Origin: a virus
DNA length: 20,803 bases
IMG/VR virus record: IMGVR_UViG_3300037189_009730
Location: 1 to 20,803 of that record
Reading direction: 5' to 3' (one strand)
A program made the position numbers and the translations under genes. How positions within the stretch are numbered: the stretch's first letter is position 1; each line of letters begins with the position of its first letter. This document shows, piece by piece, positions 1 through 6,444 of the stretch. A model generated the notes under the pieces. That model worked only from the letters and a program-made list of their open reading frames with translations, ran no database searches and was not told where the DNA came from.

Positions 1-2930
1 TCTTGGTCGCGATCGCTGAGCCCATAGCCGTATTCATCGTTGCTGAAGAAGTCTATGACCTGCTGTATGCTGTAGGCACGCTCGTCGTAGTCGTAGTCGG
101 GTTCTGGATCTAAGTCATCGCTGTTGCCCTGTGTGTCGCGGAATATGAGTTCGGCTTCAAAACCAGCACGTATGCCCTTTGCGGCAGGTGACGTGGCAAA
201 CTTTTCCAAGGCTCCAGGACTCATTTTTACTTCGTCCAGTTCCTCGTCTTCGGCCAGTTTCTGCTGGCGATACATCTGATACATTTTTACATAGTCTTGC
301 TCGCCGCGTGTGAGTGGACGGCCCATTCGAGCCTTGCCTACGATAAATTTATAGTATTGTTCAGCGTCTTGATTCTTGTTGATCGGAGCCTGTATGGCCT
401 CATCCACATTGTAAGTGGGATCAGTTTTGATCTTTTTGCCTGCAGGTTGACGGGGATCCACAGGATCAATGTCTGTGACATCCAGGCCTGTGGCTTCCAA
501 GTCTCGAATAAATTTGTGTTCGGTATCTTCGTCACCAAAACTGATAATACTGCTGGGTGGTCCTTGCCCAAAGTCATGCTGACCAAGGCCTTTCATGTTT
601 GAGATGTGCTGACCCAGTTTGTACCAGTCATACACATCGCTGACATCCACACGCACTGTGCCCTTGGGCATGGTAGGTCGGAACTCTGGACCCGGTGGCG
701 CATCGGGGCTGTAGTCTTCCGCGGTTTTGTATTGCTTATACTCGCGATAAAGTTCTTCAAACAAGCCGTTGGCTTGGGCCGTCTGTGGAACGCCTTGTCG
801 ATCGGTCTTTAATTTTAACTTGTTGGCTTCTTTGCCTACCTGTCCGGGCTTGATATCTTGTGTGAGTGCCATGCTGTAGCGTGGATCCCGGGCCTGCTTT
901 CGTGTTGGTATGTATCCTGACGCCGACTCCTTGAGGTTGGCACCAGGCGGCAAGGCTATGCGGCCTTGCGGATTCAGCATGTGTTCATAGGCCGCGGCTT
1001 CGACGCTGCCGGCACCTTTTTCCCGGGCCAATTGGGCCAAGACACCGGGACTGGTCTGGTAGGTCTGTGCCAACTGTCGTACCTTTTGCTTCCAGGCATG
1101 GGCTGGATCTACGGGTGCAGTTTCTTTGAGGTGGCTGGCCTGTGCTCGTGTTGGTATGTATCCTGAAGCACTTTCCATTACAGGCATTTTTCTAACATCC
1201 ACGATTGATTCTGCATATTTGATTTTTAACATCAACAAGAAATCATCAAAATCTTTACGTGAGGCAAATACCAATTGATTGTTCTTTGAATAGCCGTGAG
1301 TGCCAGTGCTGATTTTTAATACAAAATGCTGATCTGTTTCGCCTACATAATCAGCAGTTCCATAAAAAACAACAATCTTGTCAGCGGTTTGAGATGGCAT
1401 GGCCAAAATACAGGTGTTATTTTTTTTGGGTTTGATTACATTTTTGTTATATTCATTTAACCAGGCATCAAAATTAACGGCCTGTTCTGGATTGATCGAT
1501 TCAAACATTTTGGCAGGCCATAGATTGTCTGATCGTACACCAAATCCAATGCCTAGCCATGGATTATCCACAGACTCTTCCAGGTCCGCGGCCTGTCCCA
1601 CGGCAAAATATTCTGGGTGTAGTCGACCATAGTCGCGCATGAGCACACCAGCTCGTGCATTGGCTTCGTTTTCGTAGGCACTGCCGGTTTCGCCAGCACT
1701 TGGTGGAACTGCTTCACGCTCGTGTTGGTGCTTGTGTGTGAGTTCATGTGCCACGGTGCGTAGCACATCCATGATATGGCGCCTGCCCCAGGCCACTTCC
1801 AAGGTTTTGGCGTTGTCATTGTAGCGACCAAAGGTCTTGTGTACCGCGGGCCACTGTGGATCTCGGCGTAGCTTGACTCGGGGCATTTGCTCTATTTTTA
1901 ATTCGGCCACACAAAAATCTACAAAGTCTCGCAGTATTTCTTCGTCGGAGGTGTCTTGAGTTTCTGTGGTAAACATGGCTGTGGTAGGACTTACTCCCGA
2001 GGGTGTCATGCCAACATCTTCACTGGTAAACATGTCTGTGGTGGGATTTACACCATCCCAAGTCATGCCTGCATCTTCTCGGACACTTTCACCACCATCA
2101 CCACCACCATCACCACCTTCGGTTCCGGCCGGATGATCCTGTCCAGCATAGGCATATCCAGGATACCAATAGCCGCCATATCCATATCGCACTGATTTCC
2201 GTTTCTTCTTTTTCCGGCGTTCGTCCAGGCTCAGCAACTCGTCCTTGGCCGCACTTCTGGCATCGTATAACTTTTTGATCAGGCCCTGTGTTCTTAGTAT
2301 CTTGAATGCTAGATTTTCAGGGCCAAACTCTCCGTGAGCATCCAAGCCGGCTTGACGATAGTCTCGGATCTTGTCGGCCATGGCTGAAATCTTTTCATAG
2401 TCCTGGCTGGCAATGGCCGATTCAATTCTGTGACCAAGATCTTCAAATTTTGATTTTACAGAGATGTCATCCACGTCAGGTCTGCGACGTTTGGGCACTG
2501 ACACCCAGTCATTGTTCATTATGCTGTAGATGCCTTGGCTGTGATGAGTTTTGTTGGCATCTTGCACATACAGTTCTACATCATAGCCACCAATTTTTAT
2601 ATTGTGCTGTTCATTATAGGCATACTTTTTGGCATCAAACAGTTCACGATAAACTTCGTTGGCATCTGCTTGAGGTAAGTCTACCACCAGATGTAGATCT
2701 ATATCTGAGTGTGGAGTGTAGGTATAGGCTGCGTTGGAGCCTGAAACAGTGATGTCTTTGACTTCGACATCTATGCCCAGGAATTCGCGGAAATCATCGG
2801 CGATGCGTAGCAGTTGCTCACGCACCTCGGGGCGCATTTTTTCATTTGTGCCCCAGATGCGTGGATTTAGTCGGTCGTTGAACTTGACAGCATCGCTTAA
2901 ATCGTAGGAATCTAACTCATGGATGTTCAT
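1..2930 (-). CDS. Large multidomain phage protein, 3' end outside window: nucleotidyltransferase + HExxH metallopeptidase + probable amidoligase domain
   Basis: Reading frame open from ATG at 2930 to the window edge, 976 codons without a stop. Domains in order: a nucleotidyltransferase-like fold at residues about 40-125, with G64-S65, then SDID (D76, D78) and a further acidic YDVEL at 117-121; a basic KKKKRK stretch near 240; a Gly/Asp linker at 272-280; a tandem 19-residue repeat at 285-322; a zinc-metallopeptidase-like module at about 330-440 with HELTH at 395-399 and a downstream ENEAN (E420, E422) that could give the third, glutamate ligand; two copies of ASGYIPTR (588-595, 670-677); and at 921-930 the motif AGFEAELIF, resembling the start of amidoligase (glutamine-synthetase-like ligase) domains. 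The start has no Shine-Dalgarno but lies 5 nt after a late promoter core. Molecular role unknown. The NTase and peptidase motifs are clear; the amidoligase call is tentative because the domain is cut by the window end. Confidence 0.85.
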   Translation of the reverse strand, partial: MNIHELDSYDLSDAVKFNDRLNPRIWGTNEKMRPEVREQLLRIADDFREFLGIDVEVKDITVSGSNAAYTYTPHSDIDLHLVVDLPQADANEVYRELFDAKKYAYNEQHNIKIGGYDVELYVQDANKTHHSQGIYSIMNNDWVSVPKRRRPDVDDISVKSKFEDLGHRIESAIASQDYEKISAMADKIRDYRQAGLDAHGEFGPENLAFKILRTQGLIKKLYDARSAAKDELLSLDERRKKKKRKSVRYGYGGYWYPGYAYAGQDHPAGTEGGDGGGDGGESVREDAGMTWDGVNPTTDMFTSEDVGMTPSGVSPTTAMFTTETQDTSDEEILRDFVDFCVAELKIEQMPRVKLRRDPQWPAVHKTFGRYNDNAKTLEVAWGRRHIMDVLRTVAHELTHKHQHEREAVPPSAGETGSAYENEANARAGVLMRDYGRLHPEYFAVGQAADLEESVDNPWLGIGFGVRSDNLWPAKMFESINPEQAVNFDAWLNEYNKNVIKPKKNNTCILAMPSQTADKIVVFYGTADYVGETDQHFVLKISTGTHGYSKNNQLVFASRKDFDDFLLMLKIKYAESIVDVRKMPVMESASGYIPTRAQASHLKETAPVDPAHAWKQKVRQLAQTYQTSPGVLAQLAREKGAGSVEAAAYEHMLNPQGRIALPPGANLKESASGYIPTRKQARDPRYSMALTQDIKPGQVGKEANKLKLKTDRQGVPQTAQANGLFEELYREYKQYKTAEDYSPDAPPGPEFRPTMPKGTVRVDVSDVYDWYKLGQHISNMKGLGQHDFGQGPPSSIISFGDEDTEHKFIRDLEATGLDVTDIDPVDPRQPAGKKIKTDPTYNVDEAIQAPINKNQDAEQYYKFIVGKARMGRPLTRGEQDYVKMYQMYRQQKLAEDEELDEVKMSPGALEKFATSPAAKGIRAGFEAELIFRDTQGNSDDLDPEPDYDYDERAYSIQQVIDFFSNDEYGYGLSDRDQ
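901..1166. repeat. 20-bp perfect direct repeat (901-920 and 1147-1166) encoding a duplicated peptide motif
   Basis: The 20-mer CGTGTTGGTATGTATCCTGA occurs at 901-920 and again at 1147-1166, inside the large minus-strand gene. It encodes SGYIPTR within the sequence (E)SASGYIPTR(A/K)QA, present twice 82 residues apart. The second protein copy is followed by DPRYSMALTQDIKPG. Similar ASGYIP-type segments are, from memory, common in marine T4-like phage proteins. Function unknown. Confidence 0.8.
1965..2078 (-). repeat. Two tandem 57-bp (19-residue) protein repeats
   Basis: Residues 285-303 and 304-322 of the large protein align without gaps: both follow the pattern EDxGMTxxGVxPTTxMFT. The nucleotide copies are 2022-2078 and 1965-2021 and have diverged, so the duplication is not recent. 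They follow a GGDGGGDGG linker encoded by the CCACCATCA-rich stretch near 2090-2115. Confidence 0.75.
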
Positions 2931-2935
2931 GAGTG

Positions 2936-2943
2936 TATTTACC
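2936..2943 (-). promoter_or_regulatory. T4-type late promoter core GGTAAATA
   Basis: GGTAAATA on the minus strand, 5 nt before the ATG at 2930. With T4 geometry (core at about -13 to -6) the transcript would start at the A of the ATG, giving a leaderless mRNA for the large protein. The core overlaps the end of the upstream gene. Confidence 0.6.
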
Positions 2944-2944
2944 G

Positions 2945-3850
2945 TTACTTGGCTTTGGCTTGTTTCTTGGGTTTTTTGCTTGACGCAATGGTTTTTGCCA
3001 CCACGGGCTGATCCACTGGCGGTGGCGCCTGTACTGTGTCTACCGGTGCTGCTACGCCATTGGCCTGGGCCATGGCATGCAGATCTTGGTATAATTTGTC
3101 CTGAGCCTGGAAATCAAACACATAGGTACCTGTGTGTTTCAGCAACACACGCTTGTCTACCCAGACCTTGCCGCCTAGATCACGCCAGTTTTCACAGAAG
3201 GTCCAGTCTTCTGAATAGTAGCGATTTTCACGCACTGCGGTGTCAAAGTAAGTTTTCATGTAGGAATTGAGTTCCTCAGGCAGGCCAATGTCGTTGGCAA
3301 ACGGGCGAGTGGCTGGGTGAGCATTTAACTTCTCAAACACTCCACGCTTGATCAACATGAATCCTGTGCCTGTTTTTGATACTTCTTGCAGGCCATCGGG
3401 TCCTTCTTCGGCACCCTCAAAACCGTTGACACACCATCTCACTGGCAGGCTTTTCATTGGGTAAAGTCCACCGATGACATCCACGTCACGGTTCAACATG
3501 ACCAACAAGTGCCATGGTTCCCAACCAATGTCAGCGTCAACGAACATCAAGTGAGTTGATTCTTTGTTGGCCAGAAACTTGGCTGTGAGTGTGTTACGGG
3601 CACGGCTGATCAAACTTTCATTGGTCATGGTTTCCATGGTCCAATCAATGCCCAATTCACGGCAAGTGTTGGCCCATTTGATATAGCTCATAAACGTTGA
3701 TTCTGTGAGCATGCCACCATAGCAGGGCATGCATATGTGGACTCGCGTGGTTCTCAAATAATCAATGTTGACCTGGATCTGTTGTTGTCCAGGATTGGCA
3801 CCCGCTTGCGGGGTTTGTGTGGTGGGCAATGCGTCGTTGGTTTCAGCCAT
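2945..3850 (-). CDS. GT-A fold glycosyltransferase
   Basis: 301 residues. After a flexible Gln/Pro-rich N terminus (1-25), the sequence VHICMPCYGGM (37-47) opens a glycosyltransferase 2-like fold, and FVDADIGW at 103-110 carries the DxD-type nucleotide-sugar/metal site (DAD 105-107). GTGFMLIKRGV at 161-171 resembles the acceptor-side segment of GT-A phage enzymes. The C terminus is a Lys/Ala-rich tail (KKPKKQAKAK). Start chosen because GAGGA lies 5 nt before the ATG in a roughly 20-nt leader behind a late promoter core at 3875-3882. The likely role is transfer of a sugar onto phage or host components; the substrate cannot be told. It lies 14 nt upstream of the large multidomain gene. Confidence 0.85.
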   Translation of the reverse strand: MAETNDALPTTQTPQAGANPGQQQIQVNIDYLRTTRVHICMPCYGGMLTESTFMSYIKWANTCRELGIDWTMETMTNESLISRARNTLTAKFLANKESTHLMFVDADIGWEPWHLLVMLNRDVDVIGGLYPMKSLPVRWCVNGFEGAEEGPDGLQEVSKTGTGFMLIKRGVFEKLNAHPATRPFANDIGLPEELNSYMKTYFDTAVRENRYYSEDWTFCENWRDLGGKVWVDKRVLLKHTGTYVFDFQAQDKLYQDLHAMAQANGVAAPVDTVQAPPPVDQPVVAKTIASSKKPKKQAKAK

Positions 3851-3874
3851 GTTGTCCTCTAGTAAAGTGTCAGA

Positions 3875-3882
3875 TATTTACT
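3875..3882 (-). promoter_or_regulatory. Late promoter core AGTAAATA
   Basis: AGTAAATA on the minus strand, 24 nt before the glycosyltransferase ATG at 3850. It leaves a leader with a GAGGA ribosome binding site, unlike the leaderless-type promoters nearby. Confidence 0.55.
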
Positions 3883-3899
3883 GACTATTATACAGTGGT

Positions 3900-4745
3900 T
3901 TATTTTTTCTTGCGACCAGCGCAGTGTGCCTTTTGGCTGAATCCTTGGGGCCTGGCACAGTTGATACTGCGTTTATACTTACGACTCCATTTTTCATCAA
4001 TGTAGTCCATGCTATTGCGCAATTCTTGCAGGCGTTGTTGTAGATATTGTATATTTTTACGCAGGCTGGCCAGGCGTTCTTCACGCATGACGCTGACAGG
4101 ATTATCGCCGGCATATATGCGTTCTTGCCCGTAGATAATGCCTTCGGCAGGTTGGTCCACACCCAGACGTTGATCAAATGTAGCTCGAAGTTCTAGATCT
4201 GGCTCACCGTAGAGATCTGCAATGATTTGATCGCGATCATTGTCGTTGCCTGCTGTGTAAAGTTTGCGGATTTGGCTGGCACTGTTGGCATCTACACCTT
4301 TGACCCGAAAGTTTACGGTAGGAGTTATAGCAACATACCCGTGCTGGGTCATTGGCTCGATGCCTTTTTTATTGTCGGGCAAGGGCTGTAAGTAACCGGG
4401 TGAGCCATCTTTCTTTGGAGAAAAATTAAATCGTTCAGCATCTTTGGCGCTGACAGCAAATACCAACACAGTGTTGGCCTTTTGTTCATCTGACAGTGCG
4501 GACGTGATTTCTGTGGCCTGATAGGGATTCTTTACCTTGACAATTTGTCCCGACGGAACACCCAATTTGGTAGCCATTTTTACCTTGTCTGCATATTTAA
4601 ATGGACTGGTCTCGGCATCTTGCTTGTCACTGCTGGCTATAAACACTGAGTTTTCTCCAAACTGCTGGGTCAACCAATCATAGCTGGCCTTGTGACCTAG
4701 ATGGAACGGATGGAATCTGCCGGGATATATTACAAGATAGTTCAT
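3900..4745 (-). CDS. Nucleotidyltransferase (NMNAT/cytidylyltransferase-like HxGH family)
   Basis: 281 residues. GRFHPFHLGH at 9-18 is the hallmark (H/T)xGH motif of the nucleotidylyl-transferase superfamily (NadM, cytidylyltransferases), and SASQIR at 155-160 matches the second superfamily motif (S-x-S/T-x-x-R). These enzymes transfer a nucleotide from NTP with release of pyrophosphate; whether the acceptor is NMN or a sugar/alcohol phosphate cannot be decided. After a coiled-coil-like stretch (about 225-250) there is a basic C-terminal tail with INCARPQGFSQKAHCAGRKK, containing C263, H274 and C275. I associate this tail with several marine T4-like phage proteins. Transcribed from a late core at 4753-4760, 7 nt before the ATG, with no Shine-Dalgarno. 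Confidence 0.85.
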   Translation of the reverse strand: MNYLVIYPGRFHPFHLGHKASYDWLTQQFGENSVFIASSDKQDAETSPFKYADKVKMATKLGVPSGQIVKVKNPYQATEITSALSDEQKANTVLVFAVSAKDAERFNFSPKKDGSPGYLQPLPDNKKGIEPMTQHGYVAITPTVNFRVKGVDANSASQIRKLYTAGNDNDRDQIIADLYGEPDLELRATFDQRLGVDQPAEGIIYGQERIYAGDNPVSVMREERLASLRKNIQYLQQRLQELRNSMDYIDEKWSRKYKRSINCARPQGFSQKAHCAGRKKK

Positions 4746-4752
4746 TGTAACA

Positions 4753-4760
4753 TATTTATG
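4753..4760 (-). promoter_or_regulatory. Late promoter core CATAAATA
   Basis: CATAAATA, close to the T4 late consensus TATAAATA, 7 nt before the ATG at 4745. The predicted start site leaves only about 2 nt of leader. Confidence 0.65.
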
Positions 4761-4761
4761 G

Positions 4762-5199
4762 TCACATGTTTTCTAAAAGCCAGAGATAAACAGGAGTGCT
4801 AAATTTAAGACTTACTGTGCCGTTGCAACCCATTGTTCCATAAAACTTGTCTTGAGTTTGGTTGCCAGTACCGTTGAAATCGTGGCTGTAAGTTGCAAGT
4901 TCTATAAACATATATCCAAGTTGTATTTCATCAAAGGTCAGATCGCTTATGATCAGGCAAGCATCTTTGATGATATTTCCAGCATCGTCAATGGCTGTGT
5001 GTTCAGCTGTTTTGTTTTTCAAAACAAACCGCAGTTCGTGTTCAGCATCATCATCGGACAGTTCATGCGTGAATGCTGTTGTTTCTGCCACGCGATCTTG
5101 GTCAAAAATCAACTGATCATCCAGCCAAATTTCCATGCCCAGTGGCACACTTGAGTCAGATGCAGAAATATTACAACCAATTTTTATAGTGCTTTGCAT
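4762..5199 (-). CDS. Conserved phage protein of unknown function, beta-rich
   Basis: 145 residues, acidic, no signal peptide or membrane segment. The alternation of short hydrophobic stretches (GMEIWLDDQLIF, HELRFVLKNK, LGYMFIELATY) suggests a beta-sandwich, as in phage tail or carbohydrate-binding modules. The end, CNGTVSLKFSTPVYLWLLENM, is distinctive but I cannot tie it to a named domain. The ATG follows the previous stop by 1 nt with no clear ribosome binding site, so translation is probably coupled to the 122-residue gene. Its position in a run of three small genes of structural type suggests a virion component; this is inference. Confidence 0.7.
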   Translation of the reverse strand: MQSTIKIGCNISASDSSVPLGMEIWLDDQLIFDQDRVAETTAFTHELSDDDAEHELRFVLKNKTAEHTAIDDAGNIIKDACLIISDLTFDEIQLGYMFIELATYSHDFNGTGNQTQDKFYGTMGCNGTVSLKFSTPVYLWLLENM

Positions 5200-5200
5200 G

Positions 5201-5569
5201 CTAGTAAGACACAGTGACAGATTCTATAGTGCCTTCGTCAAACGCTTCGACACGAGCACGAAGCCAACTAAAATTTCCGGTCACGGTAGAACCACTGATT
5301 CCGCTGTCTGGAGTGCTGCCATCGCCGCGCTCGCTGATGTCAACCCATTGTGCCTGATCTGGCAGATCATTCAGTGTGGCCTGTATGGTGATTATGCCCA
5401 CAAATCCTACCAGCACATATCTTAAAGTTTGTATGTTGCCATTGCCAGCATAGTAGTTGGCCGCAGGCACAGCGTTGCTGTAAAACAGCAGGCTGCTACC
5501 GTCGTAGTTGCCGGATGCAGAGCCATACTCCACGTTTTCCAACATGGTCACAGTGTTGAATGTGGTCAT
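5201..5569 (-). CDS. Small phage structural-type protein
   Basis: 122 residues. Tyr/Ser/Gly-rich N terminus, then a hydrophobic segment YVLVGFVGIITIQATLND and the end NFSWLRARVEAFDEGTIESVTVSY, a pattern typical of beta-sandwich virion proteins that I recall next to tail/baseplate genes in marine T4-like phages. The ATG overlaps the stop of the upstream 54-residue gene (ATGA), so the two are translationally coupled. Exact role unknown. Confidence 0.72.
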   Translation of the reverse strand: MTTFNTVTMLENVEYGSASGNYDGSSLLFYSNAVPAANYYAGNGNIQTLRYVLVGFVGIITIQATLNDLPDQAQWVDISERGDGSTPDSGISGSTVTGNFSWLRARVEAFDEGTIESVTVSY

Positions 5570-5730
5570 GCCTGACGGATCTCTACCAAGGTACCGGAAC
5601 CAGCCAATTCGCTTACTACTGCTTCCAGCTGTGCCACAACTTCTTGGTTGAGCAAGGCCGACGTAGGAGCATCGTCTTTGACCAATTGACTCACAGTGAT
5701 TATCAGGGTTTGTTCGTTGATTTTTGCCAT
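5566..5730 (-). CDS. Small phage protein, 54 residues
   Basis: Short ORF from ATG 5730 to TGA 5566. The product begins MAKINEQTLIITVSQLVKDD and ends GTLVEIRQA. It is supported as a real gene by its late promoter core 7 nt upstream (5738-5745), by ATGA overlap with the next gene, and because it fills the otherwise empty space between the 235- and 122-residue genes. It has a mixed helix/strand pattern, no membrane segment and no recognised family. Probably the leading gene of the small structural-type trio. Confidence 0.7.
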   Translation of the reverse strand: MAKINEQTLIITVSQLVKDDAPTSALLNQEVVAQLEAVVSELAGSGTLVEIRQA

Positions 5731-5736
5731 AGTGTT

Positions 5737-6444
5737 TTATTTAGCAGTGATTATGTGCATAGTTTTTCTTATGATTCCAGGCTGAACCAGGCTCAACAAG
5801 GTACACCAGCTTTCCGCATCGTGATCCACAAAAAAATAATCCTGCGTGCGATTAAAGGGTTGATCAATCCAGCGTGTCAGGGCTGGACTCAAACGCACAT
5901 GAGCACTTTGCGTGATTAAAAATTCTTCCAGGCGGTATCGTTGGTCTGCAGTCAACTTGCACATGATCAAATAGGTGCGGAATTGATGTCGTGGATTTCG
6001 CAATTGGATTGTGTTTTTGGGCCTGACTATTTGGGCCTGGGTATAGGTTTTATAGGTCAGTTCGGGCATGTTGTTTAACTGTTCCAACAAGTCTAGGTCA
6101 TTGCTGTAGACATAGCCTTGATTCATGCTGACCACCAGTTTGAAATCAACTGACGTGTTCAACAATGCTTCTGCTAGGGTGTGCAGATCTTGCACAGTTT
6201 TTTCTGTGATGTCTTTCCAGCGCCGGCTCATGATAATGCCGTGATTTCGGCGGCCCGAGACCCAGCGTTGTTGAGCTATTTCGCGCCACTGTTTCCTGCG
6301 TTCAATCATGTCGTCTATGTGAGCATGATCCAACACTCGTAGACAACTGATTTCGTCTAAATGAAACCCCAAACAGTGAGTGAATCGATCATAAAACCGT
6401 CGATCTTTGCGGACAGGTTTAAACTTGAGGTTTGTCAAGAACAA
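5737..6444 (-). CDS. Conserved phage hypothetical protein (TTG start)
   Basis: 235 residues, basic, Arg- and His-rich, no membrane segment. The frame begins at a TTG codon (6444) inside the 3' end of the clpA-like gene (26-nt overlap), with AAGGA 4 nt before it; no in-frame ATG lies near. Notable segments are YSNDLDLLEQL, HQFRTYLIMCKLTADQ and YFFVDHDAESWCTLLSLVQPGIIRK. I recall this type of protein in marine T4-like phages without a function. The overlap with the chaperone gene suggests co-expression. No catalytic motif identified. Confidence 0.75.
   Translation of the reverse strand: MFLTNLKFKPVRKDRRFYDRFTHCLGFHLDEISCLRVLDHAHIDDMIERRKQWREIAQQRWVSGRRNHGIIMSRRWKDITEKTVQDLHTLAEALLNTSVDFKLVVSMNQGYVYSNDLDLLEQLNNMPELTYKTYTQAQIVRPKNTIQLRNPRHQFRTYLIMCKLTADQRYRLEEFLITQSAHVRLSPALTRWIDQPFNRTQDYFFVDHDAESWCTLLSLVQPGIIRKTMHIITAK
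5738..5745 (-). promoter_or_regulatory. Late promoter core GCTAAATA
   Basis: GCTAAATA on the minus strand, 7 nt before the ATG at 5730, within the last codons of the 235-residue gene. Predicted near-leaderless transcript for the small structural-type trio. Confidence 0.6.

Noticed and set aside
2089-2115. CCACCATCA triplet-rich stretch as a regulatory or microsatellite element
   Set aside because: It encodes an in-frame Gly/Asp linker in the large protein; the coding explanation is sufficient.
2306-2752. A 148-codon plus-strand open frame rich in Cys, His and Trp
   Set aside because: It is antisense to the nucleotidyltransferase region of the large minus-strand gene; its odd composition is typical of a shadow frame.
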